NCBI GenBank assembly: GCA_020638995.1
Contig: JACKHM010000002.1
Location: 1,984,001 to 2,048,000, forward strand
Length of the DNA: 64,000 nucleotides
Reading direction: 5' to 3'
Source: Planctomycetaceae bacterium
GTDB lineage: Bacteria; Planctomycetota; Planctomycetia; Pirellulales; Pirellulaceae
In this document: positions 1-6,913 of the stretch, in pieces
Layout: every line of letters starts with the position of its first letter
Numbering within the stretch: the stretch's first letter is position 1
Notes under the pieces: generated by a model
What the model was told of the DNA's origin: nothing
Databases searched by the model: none
What the model saw: the letters and a program-made list of their open reading frames with translations, nothing else
Position numbers and translations under genes: made by a program

Positions 1-112
1 CTCGTTGCCGCCAATGCGACAGCGGAAAACACGCGTGTCGACCGGTGTGGCTGTGTCCGTAACCACATCCAAAACGCCAATCGACCGCGTGACTCGGTGC
101 GGCAACGTGCCG

Positions 113-316
113 CTATTCACTCTTGTTCGGTTTCGTGCCGCCGTGGGCGGTCACGTGTTGTTTGTGATGTACGCGGGTCGCTTGCTGCAAACACCTCCAG
201 CAGAGCCATCCCTTGGTTAAGAAGCCACCGTCGAATTCGACAGTAACGGCTTCCGTTTCCTTCTCGCACCATGTGCAAGTGGCCTTCTCCGCGAGGGCAC
301 TAATCAACGCCTTCAT
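113..316 (-). CDS. Small zinc-ribbon-like protein, 67 aa
   Basis: Function is not recognised. Two CxxC pairs are visible (CTWCEKE near residue 14 and LCWRC near residue 38), spaced as in a small treble-clef or zinc-ribbon fold, and the C-terminus is polar and histidine-rich. Such proteins usually bind zinc and mediate nucleic-acid or protein contacts. It is the last gene of the minus-strand array at the left edge and lies about 50 bases past a hairpin (365-395) of the type that also sits between the coiled-coil genes upstream. No Shine-Dalgarno is evident. The short length limits certainty. Confidence 0.55.
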   Translation of the reverse strand: MKALISALAEKATCTWCEKETEAVTVEFDGGFLTKGWLCWRCLQQATRVHHKQHVTAHGGTKPNKSE

Positions 317-364
317 GTTGTGATCTTTCTTTCAGAGACATGATTGAAGAATTGCAAAACGAAG

Positions 365-520
365 GAGTGAAGGCCAGAGAGGTTGGGCTCACTCAGGAAT
401 AAGTGGGTGTCGATGCGGTGCATCGCGCGTGAGCAGAACATGCGTTCTGCCTCTGGCCCGATGCTCCCGGTCGCAAACAAGACACTTGGTACGGCAGGTG
501 TCGGTTCGTTTGACAACGAA
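365..520 (-). repeat. Intergenic hairpin element, copy 0 (partial)
   Basis: Three hairpins follow the stop of the coiled-coil gene at 527. Hairpin a (505-520) pairs TTCGTT with AACGAA. Hairpin b (481-502) pairs GACAC/GTGTC and TTG/CAG around the loop GTACGG. Hairpin c (365-395) pairs GAGTGA with TCACTC. The same three hairpins, with different stem sequences, follow the next two coiled-coil genes. The CCGTAC-loop hairpin d seen in the full copies is absent here, so the copy is partial. Confidence 0.6.
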
Positions 521-526
521 GGGAAC

Positions 527-949
527 CTAGAAGGCAGATGCCTCGTGTCGTTCACACTTGCGCCACTTGTTGCCAAACATCGCAACTTTGAAGTCAAACA
601 AGGCCTTGAAGAACCGACGCAAGCTTGAGCCGGTGAAGTCAATGTGGCGACGCGTTTCTCTAGTTGTTCGGTCGACCGATGCACGAATCTGTTTACCTTC
701 AGCCACGATGCAATCAAATGTGCGGTCGAACTGAAGGTCAGCTGCATCGAAACGCCGATCAATGGCGTCAAAGCGGTCATCGAGTTGCTTTTCCATTGTG
801 GCGAAACGTCTATCGACAGCATCAAGACGTTTGTCGACACCATCAAGCCGCCTTTCGACAGCGTCAAATCGTCGGTCCATCTGCGCGACGATTGCCACAA
901 TGTCAGCTGTTGTAGCCGGTGATGTATCCTCCTTTCTGGTTTTTGACAT
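527..949 (-). CDS. Coiled-coil protein 1 of the array, 140 aa
   Basis: Almost the whole protein is heptad-like coiled coil, with repeated (R/K)(R/L)(F/L)DAV(D/E)RR units. There is no signal peptide. The start is taken at the MSKTRKED methionine, because the paralogue at 1312-1716 begins with the same residues and the bases upstream of both are a conserved noncoding hairpin rather than coding sequence. It is part of a minus-strand array of three related genes, each with a hairpin element on either side. Coiled coils of this kind often act as oligomerisation or scaffold proteins; the specific role is unknown. No ribosome-binding site is visible. Confidence 0.65.
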   Translation of the reverse strand: MSKTRKEDTSPATTADIVAIVAQMDRRFDAVERRLDGVDKRLDAVDRRFATMEKQLDDRFDAIDRRFDAADLQFDRTFDCIVAEGKQIRASVDRTTRETRRHIDFTGSSLRRFFKALFDFKVAMFGNKWRKCERHEASAF

Positions 950-960
950 GGGATGAGAAG

Positions 961-1301
961 GGTAAAGGATATGTGGTTGCGAAGGCAACCAAAAACCCAC
1001 GCCGATTTCGCACTGCCGTGGCCGTACCCACAGCGAGCGTGCGAAAGAGCGGCAGGGCTGCTTGAGAACATGGTTAAACTCGTCTTCTTATGAAACTGGT
1101 AGCGCGATCGCATTCCGATGATGGAAAACAGAGTGAGTGATGACCGGAGACTTTCGGTTCACTCGAAAGAGCATGTGAATTCGCTCGGTGTTCGTGGTGT
1201 GGTCAAAGACTCCGCTTCGACTCAGATCACGTCCGCCCAAGCCACGACGAGTCCTGGTACGGCAGGTACTCGTCGAGGTTTTCTGCCAATGGGCTTGGCA
1301 G
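961..1301 (-). repeat. Intergenic hairpin element, copy A (full)
   Basis: In minus-strand order the element contains: hairpin a (1283-1301, CTGCCAA/TTGGCAG); hairpin b (1245-1275, CGACGAGT/ACTCGTCG plus CCTG/CAGG, loop GTACGG on the plus strand at 1257-1262); hairpin c (1135-1164, GAGTGA/TCACTC plus ACCG/CGGT); a conserved block around GGTTAAACTCG; hairpin d (1006-1046, TTTCGCAC/GTGCGAAA plus GTGG/CCAC, loop CCGTAC at 1022-1027); and hairpin e (975-990, GGTTGC/GCAACC). The loops of b and d are exact complements. Stems differ from copy B at compensating positions. Confidence 0.75.
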
Positions 1302-1311
1302 TGGTATTACC

Positions 1312-1716
1312 CTACACGACCAATCCGAGTTGACGTTCGACAACGCCAAGTCGGTGCTCGTGATTTTCGATCTTGTCGTCGTGTTGCGACGTGCGATCGC
1401 CGAATGCCCCTCGAAACTCGTGGAGCATGCGCTCGGCAACGACATCGAAATGCCGTCGTGTTTCTTCGGCTTCAGCGCGAATCTCGCGTCGAAGGACTTC
1501 CAGGTCAGCCTGAGTGGCTTCACGAAGTTCTGCGATGTCAGCCTGAGTAGCTTTACGAAGTTCTGCGATGTCAGCCTGAGTAGCTTCACGAAGTTCTGCG
1601 ATGTCAGCCTGAGTAGCTTCACGAAGTTCTGCGATGTCAGCCTGAGTGGCTTCGCGAAGATTTGCGATGTCGGCCTTGGTAGCCGGTGATGTATCCTCCT
1701 TTCTGGTTTTTGACAT
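1312..1716 (-). CDS. Coiled-coil protein 2 of the array, with 11-residue repeats, 134 aa
   Basis: The N-terminus (MSKTRKEDTSPAT) matches paralogue 1. It is followed by about six near-identical 11-residue repeats of the form ADIAELREATQ, a hendecad pattern expected to form a right-handed or straight coiled coil. The C-terminal half (ETRRHFDVVAERM, then HEFRGAFGDRTSQHDDK) is nearly identical to paralogue 3 and resembles widespread small bacterial coiled-coil proteins. The start is set at the shared MSKTR methionine, excluding a 52-residue extension that reads through the conserved upstream hairpins. Function is unknown; the repeat number is likely to vary by slippage. Confidence 0.7.
   Translation of the reverse strand: MSKTRKEDTSPATKADIANLREATQADIAELREATQADIAELREATQADIAELRKATQADIAELREATQADLEVLRREIRAEAEETRRHFDVVAERMLHEFRGAFGDRTSQHDDKIENHEHRLGVVERQLGLVV
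1501..1665 (-). repeat. 33-bp in-frame tandem repeat, five copies
   Basis: Five adjacent 33-base units, each beginning GATGTCAGCC (CAGGTCAGCC in the first), start at 1501, 1534, 1567, 1600 and 1633 with only a few substitutions. They encode the 11-residue coiled-coil repeats of the gene at 1312-1716, so changes in copy number would lengthen or shorten the coil without breaking the frame. Confidence 0.9.
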
Positions 1717-1740
1717 GGGATGAGAAGGGTAAAGGATAAG

Positions 1741-2069
1741 TGGTTGCGAAGGCAACCAAAAACCCATGCAAGTCCCGGTCCCGTTGGCCGTACCCAACAG
1801 GAACCGGGATGTATTGCATGGCTGCTTAAGAACATGGTTAAACTCGTTTGATGGATGACGCGCACTGCGCACCGTGCAATGAGAGTCATGGAAACGAAGC
1901 GAGTGAAAGCCGGAGAAGGAGGCTCACTCGAAAGAATAATTGGTGTTTACACTCGGTGTCCGTGACGGGGTCAAAAGCAAACTTTCGACACAGATCACGT
2001 CCGCCCGAGCCACGACGAGCGCTGGTACGGCAGACGCTCGTCGATAGTGGTTTCCAGTCCGCCTGGAAA
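1741..2069 (-). repeat. Intergenic hairpin element, copy B (full)
   Basis: It has the same order as copy A with different stems. Hairpin a is 2051-2069 (TTTCCAG/CTGGAAA). Hairpin b is 2013-2043 (CGACGAGCG/CGCTCGTCG plus CTG/CAG, loop GTACGG at 2025-2030). Hairpin c is 1900-1930 (CGAGTGA/TCACTCG plus GCC/GGC). Hairpin d is 1764-1821 with three stacked stems (CCATGCAA/TTGCATGG, CCCGGT/ACCGGG, GTTGG/CCAAC) and the loop CCGTAC at 1788-1793. Hairpin e is 1742-1757. The b-to-d loop distance is 237 bases against 235 in copy A. Confidence 0.75.
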
Positions 2070-2076
2070 TAGCGTG

Positions 2077-2358
2077 CTACTGGGCAACCAATCCAAGGTG
2101 CCGTTCGACAGTGCCGAGTCGGTGCTCATGGTTTTTGAGCTTGTCGTCGTGTTGCGACGTTCGATCGCCGAATGCGCCGCGAAACTCGTGGAGCATGCGC
2201 TCGGCAACGACATCGAAATGCCGTCGTGTTTCGTCGGCCTCGGCGCGAATCTGACGAAGCAGTTCGCTTCGGAGATTCTCGAAGTCAACTTGCGTTGCCT
2301 TGCGAAGGGCATCCAGGTCCGCCTTCGTGGCCGGTGTTGAATCATCCTTGTTAACCAT
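2077..2358 (-). CDS. Coiled-coil protein 3 of the array, 93 aa
   Basis: This is a short paralogue of the protein at 1312-1716. It begins MVNKDDSTPATKADLDALRK, has only one or two of the 11-residue units, and then shares the ETRRHFDVVAERM / HEFRGAFGDRTSQ / NHEHRLG C-terminal half almost residue for residue. The start is placed at MVNKDD, equivalent to MSKTRKED of the paralogues. It is flanked by element copies B (downstream) and C (upstream). Function is unknown. The duplications are recent at the C-terminal end but not in the repeat region. Confidence 0.65.
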   Translation of the reverse strand: MVNKDDSTPATKADLDALRKATQVDFENLRSELLRQIRAEADETRRHFDVVAERMLHEFRGAFGDRTSQHDDKLKNHEHRLGTVERHLGLVAQ

Positions 2359-2413
2359 AGGTGGAAAGGGTAAGGGATACAAAAGCCCGATTCAACAACA
2401 TCGAGCGGAAAAT

Positions 2414-2584
2414 CCATGTCCGGTATCCTCTGCATCGCCCGTACACGACGCACAGGATACCAACGAGTGACATGGCTGCTTAAGAACACGGTAAACGTCT
2501 TTCTATCAAAGCCGATCGCAACGATGTTCCGACCAGGATTACTTGTATGCAAGCGAGTGAAAGCCGGAGAAGGAGGCTCACTCG
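2414..2584 (-). repeat. Intergenic hairpin element, copy C (hairpins d and c)
   Basis: Hairpin d (2414-2475) has three tiers: CCATGTC/GACATGG, GGTATCCT/AGGATACC, and TGC-TCG/CGA-GCA with a mismatch. Its loop again contains CCGTAC (2439-2444). It is followed by the conserved CTGCTTAAGAACA block. Hairpin c (2554-2584) is identical in sequence to that of copy B. A matching GTACGG-loop hairpin b is not convincing here, in line with the upstream gene being unrelated to the coiled-coil family. Confidence 0.65.
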
Positions 2585-2682
2585 AATAAAGTTTGCTTTG
2601 CTGCGTGGCAAACGGGTGGTACGCCGAAGCGTCACTCCCGCACGCCGCCGTAGCGCAGTGCCATGAAACAACCAAGTCTTTT

Positions 2683-2702
2683 GGGGCCGTCCGGGCGGCC
2701 CC
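2683..2702 (-). terminator. GC-rich hairpin after the gene at 2710
   Basis: GGGGCCG and CGGCCCC form a 7-bp stem with a 6-base loop, 7 bases past the stop codon of the minus-strand gene. There is no clear T-tract, so termination at this hairpin is probable but not certain. Confidence 0.45.
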
Positions 2703-2709
2703 ATCATGA

Positions 2710-3003
2710 TCAATCCTCAGACGGTTGCTCTTCAGACTGGTCGTTTGCATCCTTTCTTGCTTTGGCTTCCAGATCGTGGATCTTTAGCCAGGCTTGCTCC
2801 AGCAAGTATCTCGCGACGGGCAAATCATCACGGCTCAGACTACTGACCGCTTTGAATGTGCCTTTATCGAAGACGTTTTTCTTGATGGACACTTTGTACA
2901 GTGGGACTGGCTGACCTTTGATCTGGTTGCCGTAGACAGCGACGCTCATACCTTTCAATCGGAACGTGGCTGCAGGTGCACTGTTTTCTTTAGCACTAGT
3001 CAT
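2710..3003 (-). CDS. Conserved-looking small protein, 97 aa
   Basis: I do not recognise a named family. The segment FRLKGMSVAVYGNQIKGQ and the following PLYKVSIKKNV look like a compact beta-rich domain, followed by a helical C-terminus (residues 55-85) and an acidic tail. Composition is typical of a real cytoplasmic protein. It heads the minus-strand run that continues into the coiled-coil array, and a GC-rich hairpin follows its stop. Plasmid-borne proteins of this size are often accessory DNA-handling proteins, but nothing here proves that. Confidence 0.7.
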   Translation of the reverse strand: MTSAKENSAPAATFRLKGMSVAVYGNQIKGQPVPLYKVSIKKNVFDKGTFKAVSSLSRDDLPVARYLLEQAWLKIHDLEAKARKDANDQSEEQPSED

Positions 3004-3258
3004 AAGTAGGGTTGGAAATGGGTACGAATATCAGGTAGCCATATGGATACCTGTCCACACGCAGACCGTGATGAAGCTGCTTCCCGGAAAGCAACCGAGT
3101 CCAAGTCTGGTGACGCGTGGTGATTGAATGTCGACACGATTCGAAGATTCATGCCGCAACGGGATACATGCTTCTGTTTGTGTTTGTGTCGCCTTCCCCG
3201 GTTTGCAGACGCACGGTACGGAAGTAGAGGGCTTAAAATTAGTCTCGTACGTGACTTG

Positions 3259-3305
3259 AGGGTGGCCGCCTGGGTGACCGGCGCCTGGCCGCGGGCGGCC
3301 ACCCT
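3259..3305. terminator. Strong GC-rich inverted repeat
   Basis: AGGGTGGCCGCC (3259-3270) pairs perfectly with GGCGGCCACCCT (3294-3305), a 12-bp stem. On the plus strand it is followed by a T-rich run (TTTGTATGTGTTTGTTGTTTT). On the minus strand it would close the 3' end of the structured element at 3344-3574. Confidence 0.5.
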
Positions 3306-3343
3306 TTGTATGTGTTTGTTGTTTTAGTATGTTGTTTGCCCAC

Positions 3344-3574
3344 CCCGCCTTATGGACGCAAGGGACTCGAATTCCTGCGTCATTCGGCCCCTTGCCCTCT
3401 AGCCATCCCCCTGCATTTCGCTCGACCGTACGAATCTCGCGTGCAGCGGACGCTACGCTATGGCTAGAGGGCAAGGACCACGTCCATGCGTCCTCGGCTG
3501 AGCCCGGCCACGCCTGCCTCATCCGTCGCGATTCGCCCGCACTCCACGAGTACGAACGAATCACATAAGGCGGG
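3344..3574 (-). ncRNA. Multi-branched structured element, candidate noncoding RNA
   Basis: An 11-bp closing helix pairs CCCGCCTTATG (3344-3354) with CATAAGGCGGG (3564-3574). Enclosed are a hairpin GACGCA/TGCGTC (3355-3381) stacked directly on it, a 17-bp perfect helix (3390-3406 with 3460-3476) with a further CTGCA/TGCAG pair inside, a small GGAC/GTCC hairpin, and GATTCG/CGAATC (3530-3562) next to the closing helix. This is a multi-way junction. Both flanks are purely G/T-rich on the plus strand (C/A-rich on the minus), as in unstructured linkers of some RNAs. The minus strand is preferred for that reason. It is not a tRNA. Confidence 0.45.
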
Positions 3575-3673
3575 AGCCCACCCGACGAGCGCTGTATGTG
3601 TTTTTGTATGTTGTGTGTGTTCATGTTTGTTTAGGTTGTGTGTTGTTGGCCACGCGGACCCGTAATGCCACAA

Positions 3674-4561
3674 CTACTGGACAGCTTCCGGCTTGACGAG
3701 CGGCATCGCCTCGCCAGTAACGGGATACCAAAGCGGCTCATGCAGAAACGTCTCAGCTGCTAGTTCATCTGCGGATGCAAATCGCCACAGCTCCGAGCCA
3801 ACCTTCCCTTTGAATGCCTTTCGTAATGCCTCGCGACGGCGAGCATTCGGCGCGATGCACAGGACCGTGAACGCTTGCACATTCGTCGCTGGAAAGTGCT
3901 TCACATGGAAATTATTCTCCGCAAGCGCCGCGTACCCTTTGCATTTGCTGGCCGCAACTTGATTCGCGCCGGAAGTTGAGCGATCTTCCTCCAGATAGAA
4001 GACCTTGGAAAACGTGACGGTAGAGTCGTCGCTTTTTACGGGGACTGTCAGCATGAACGCAGCATCGGGCGCACACACAAGCTTGGGCGAATCCGTCAGC
4101 AATGTATACAGTCGAAAGCGATTCTCTGGTTCCTTCGCATCCTTGTTGACGATGTCCCACTCATTAATGAAGCCTTCTAGGATGACGCGTTCTTGCGATG
4201 CAATCGCCGCCGCTAGTTTGATATGCGTATCGGAAACGGCCAACCAATGTGCAACGTGATGCGCGATCGGCGGCTGGGTCGGTGTGAGAAGCAAGCATTC
4301 ATCGCCCGTGTGTTCAGCCAGCAATTCAATGCCCTTTGGTGAAGGGTAGTACACCGAACCCGCGGGCGAAGAGTTCGGGTAAATGACCTCCGCTCGATGA
4401 CGGTTCAGAAGGCCACTCGAAACAAGCACTTGTAACCGTCGCCGTGTCACACGCCCGGTCTTGTCACTCGGAAAACACAGGTGCTGAATCTGTTGCCTCG
4501 ACAAGACATAGTATGTGACGACCTTCGAGAGAATGCAGTAATCACGCTCGGTGAGATTCAT
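3674..4561 (-). CDS. Replication-relaxation family protein (copy 1)
   Basis: The protein starts MNLTERDYCILSKVV with a winged-helix-like N-terminus (about residues 1-90: LSRQQIQHLCFP, then VTRRRLQVLVSSGLLNR, then YYPSPKGIELL). A central domain of alternating strands and helices follows, with FYLEEDRST and KGYAALAENN, typical of the replication-relaxation (Replic_Relax) family found on mobile elements next to coupling ATPases. Its usual role is in plasmid mobilisation or replication control; the biochemistry is not settled. The start is placed at the second candidate methionine, where family similarity begins. A related gene lies at 45817-46683. It is downstream of the coupling ATPase at 5162-6913, with about 600 bases between. 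Confidence 0.75.
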   Translation of the reverse strand: MNLTERDYCILSKVVTYYVLSRQQIQHLCFPSDKTGRVTRRRLQVLVSSGLLNRHRAEVIYPNSSPAGSVYYPSPKGIELLAEHTGDECLLLTPTQPPIAHHVAHWLAVSDTHIKLAAAIASQERVILEGFINEWDIVNKDAKEPENRFRLYTLLTDSPKLVCAPDAAFMLTVPVKSDDSTVTFSKVFYLEEDRSTSGANQVAASKCKGYAALAENNFHVKHFPATNVQAFTVLCIAPNARRREALRKAFKGKVGSELWRFASADELAAETFLHEPLWYPVTGEAMPLVKPEAVQ

Positions 4562-5165
4562 GGCGTTTGCTCGCCTTATGATGCGGAAGCGGAAATACCC
4601 TTCGACTACGCTCAGGGTTTTTGTGCGCACGCACAAAAAAAGCGAGCCGAGGCTCTGCGAAAATTTGCAGATCTCGGCTAGTGAGAATGTGCTGCGTGAA
4701 ACGCAGCCAATACAACCGGGCGAATCTTCTGCACGGCACGAAGCTGTGACCGAAAAATCGTCTCCAGAGGCAGACCGTTTTGAGGTCCGACGACTTCTTT
4801 ATAACAATCGCTTGCGTAGAGTCAAGTGTTTCTGGCATAGTGTCTCCATAGCAAGCTACGGCGCACCGCGCACAGGCTTCCCTTCTGAGAGCGACCAGCA
4901 GCGTCTGGCGCGACGCAAGCTTGCGCAGCTCGATCGTTTGGAAGGCTTCGCGACCGAGTACGAAAACTTCGAGCAGATTTACGGCCATGAAGTTCCTCCT
5001 CATCGGCTCCCCGTAATGCGCGACCTGCTCGCCGTTCGCTATCGTCGCCTCGTTGGCGTTCATCCGTGCCACAGGCACGAATTTCGACTCTGCCTGACAG
5101 AGGTTGCCGCAACCGGGTATGGCGATATCGCACAGATCATCGACGACATCAGTCACACGATTCAC
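4542..5165 (-). CDS. Doubtful ORF between coupling ATPase and replication-relaxation gene
   Basis: A GTG start overlaps the stop of the coupling ATPase by 2 bases. The first part reads like protein (ANGEQVAHYGEPMRRNFMAV, then NLLEVFVLGREAFQTIELRK). The last third runs through the leader hairpins and into the next gene and looks non-coding. A shorter real protein, or a decayed gene disrupted near 4680-4800, is possible. The plus-strand ORF over the same bases (4551-5210) is arginine-rich and less convincing. No family is recognised. Confidence 0.3.
   Translation of the reverse strand: MNRVTDVVDDLCDIAIPGCGNLCQAESKFVPVARMNANEATIANGEQVAHYGEPMRRNFMAVNLLEVFVLGREAFQTIELRKLASRQTLLVALRREACARCAVACYGDTMPETLDSTQAIVIKKSSDLKTVCLWRRFFGHSFVPCRRFARLYWLRFTQHILTSRDLQIFAEPRLAFFVRAHKNPERSRRVFPLPHHKASKRHESHRA
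4598..4617. repeat. CCCTTCGAC...CTCAGGG dispersed-repeat motif
   Basis: This 20-base imperfect palindrome (CCCTTCGACTACGCTCAGGG) matches a motif that recurs between genes in many unrelated bacteria. It sits just upstream of the replication-relaxation gene. It is followed by a TTTTTGTGCG/CGCACAAAAA hairpin (4618-4639) and by AGCCGAG/CTCGGCT with CTGC/GCAG (4645-4679), which together may form its leader. Confidence 0.5.
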
Positions 5166-6913
5166 ACGAACGGATCTTTCGGCCCATCGACAGAAGATGT
5201 GTTTGGCTGAACCGTAATCTTCGGGCGCAGCGCGTTTTGCAGGCGCTGCTCGCTTTCGCGATCAATCACGCTTGCGGGAACAAACAGATCGCTTGCAAAA
5301 TTGTCTTCGATGAGGCGATTCATGTTGTCGATCACTTCCGGGAAGTGTCTATGAATCTGAGTCATATCGTATTTCAAGTAACCGGGCGCGGATCGTCGGA
5401 CTTTAACGTGCTTGAGTGACGGTTCGTCCACCAGCCGCAAAATACACTCACCGGTCGCGAGATTGCGGATCTTTTTTGCCCATTCAGACTTCTGTTCGTC
5501 AAACGATTCATACGTGCGGCTGGCAAGTTCCAGAAACTCTTCATGTTCGGGAACGAGCGTCTGATGGCTTCCGCGCGTCAAAGTGCGGCCAGCGCTTCTG
5601 CCGCGTCCTTCGCTTTCGTTGGTTCCCGTGCCGCCGCCAGTTGACTCCGTTGGCAACACGCTTCGAGGAGGTTGAATTGTCGAAGTATTTCGGGACCAGT
5701 TCTTGCCGTATGTTTCGTTCCAGTTGCGGGCCTCGCTTTCCGCATCCGACCAACTCGTCAGTTCCACGATGCGATGGCCGGCATTGAGTTGCCGCCGCGT
5801 GTAAATCTCTTCCTTGATTCTGCGCGAATCGTACATGATTGAGGCAAATTCGTTCGCCAGGAAATCAGCGTCTTCACCCTGGATACCAAACGCCATTCGG
5901 GACTGTGCCTGAAAGATCATCGATGTTAAGTCGTAGTCGCCACGCTTGAGCTGCGAAAATGATTGATGTGACAGTAAAAGCTTGAGCCCCAATTGCCGCA
6001 CTTCTGGCAATGCGGATTCGATATCCGGGCCGACGAAGTTCTGGAATTCGTCTAGGAGTACGTACGTTGGATAGCGAGTGCCGCGCGGAAGGTTCCTGGC
6101 TGTCGCAATGACTTCGTTGAGAATCAACGCTCCAATGGTGTTTCCCAGTTGCGAAGCCAAGCGGTTGCGGGGCGACAAATCCACAATTACGATCTTGCCT
6201 TCGCGCATAAACTGTTCGGCGTTGAACCGATGCTGGGTCGTCCCAAACATGCGCCGAAGGATATCGCTTTCAAAGTAGGGTTTGAGACGGTTCCGCGACG
6301 AATCGAGAATTCGCGTTGCTTCCTGGGAAGACCTCGGGTTGCTGATCTCCCGCCATTCCGCTTGTAGCGCCGGAGGCAACACGTCGAGCAGTTCCTTGTG
6401 GTAGTTACTTCCAGGCATCAGAAGATGTGAACAATCGGCGATCGTGAGGTCGAGTTGAGCCGCCGCCCAAAACGCGTTGAACGTCCAGCGTGCCAAACGT
6501 GGCATGGCTTCGATATTCACCGACTCCCAGGCACGCAACACGATTTCCGTCGCCCGTTCTACCTTGTAATATCCATGCGCTGGTGTTTCGTACATCAGCG
6601 GATTCATAGGAAGCACCATGTCTTCCCGTGACGGTTGAATGTACACGAGGCGCTCGCGCACATCGTCCGTACAGAATTCCTCCGAGGCCATCCACAGAAG
6701 TAGCTCATCGGAAAGATTGCCCAATCGATCGATAATGATGGCACACGACCGGTCGCTTGGATCACGAAGCAGCGGCCGAAGTAACGTATGTATCGCTGTT
6801 GTCTTTCCTTTACCCGTACCACCGATCAAATGAAAATGTGTCGAGAAGGCGTTCTTTGGTATTCGCACTTCCCGTTTCGCGTCTTTTTCGTGGCCCAGCA
6901 AGATCGACTTCAT
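5162..6913 (-). CDS. Conjugative coupling-type ATPase (TraD/VirD4/HerA-like), 583 aa
   Basis: This is a P-loop ATPase expected to couple DNA to a transfer channel or pump it through a ring. Walker A is GGTGKGKTT at residues 31-39 and Walker B is YVLLDEFQNF near 284-293. LLSHQSFSQL follows, as in TraD/TraG and HerA proteins. There is no N-terminal membrane segment; the neighbouring gene, which overlaps by 4 bases (ATGA, 6910-6913), encodes a membrane protein that may supply it. The C-terminal part after residue 420 is low-complexity and then a helical tail. The context (replication-relaxation protein downstream) supports mobilisation. A second, longer enzyme of this class is at 54063-56264. 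Confidence 0.85.
   Translation of the reverse strand: MKSILLGHEKDAKREVRIPKNAFSTHFHLIGGTGKGKTTAIHTLLRPLLRDPSDRSCAIIIDRLGNLSDELLLWMASEEFCTDDVRERLVYIQPSREDMVLPMNPLMYETPAHGYYKVERATEIVLRAWESVNIEAMPRLARWTFNAFWAAAQLDLTIADCSHLLMPGSNYHKELLDVLPPALQAEWREISNPRSSQEATRILDSSRNRLKPYFESDILRRMFGTTQHRFNAEQFMREGKIVIVDLSPRNRLASQLGNTIGALILNEVIATARNLPRGTRYPTYVLLDEFQNFVGPDIESALPEVRQLGLKLLLSHQSFSQLKRGDYDLTSMIFQAQSRMAFGIQGEDADFLANEFASIMYDSRRIKEEIYTRRQLNAGHRIVELTSWSDAESEARNWNETYGKNWSRNTSTIQPPRSVLPTESTGGGTGTNESEGRGRSAGRTLTRGSHQTLVPEHEEFLELASRTYESFDEQKSEWAKKIRNLATGECILRLVDEPSLKHVKVRRSAPGYLKYDMTQIHRHFPEVIDNMNRLIEDNFASDLFVPASVIDRESEQRLQNALRPKITVQPNTSSVDGPKDPFV

Noticed and set aside
313..1113. 266-residue minus-strand ORF
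   Set aside because: It overlaps a clear coiled-coil gene in another frame and runs through the intergenic hairpins.
1501..1665. 33-bp repeats as a CRISPR array
   Set aside because: There are no spacers; the units are contiguous and encode an in-frame peptide repeat.
365..2584. Elements as integron attC sites
   Set aside because: Conserved bases lie in the hairpin loops rather than in R and L boxes at the stem ends, and no integrase gene is visible. GTTAAAC-like boxes occur only in one arm.
3355..3381. GAATTCGAGTCCC-like sequence suggesting a tRNA T-arm
   Set aside because: The surrounding bases fold into a long hairpin within a larger junction, and no acceptor stem, D-arm or anticodon arm can be drawn.
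3031..3624. 197-residue ORF over the structured element
   Set aside because: It consists of the translated helices of the structured element and has a composition unlike protein.
4551..5210. 219-residue plus-strand ORF
   Set aside because: Composition is arginine-rich and it is antisense to two likely genes.
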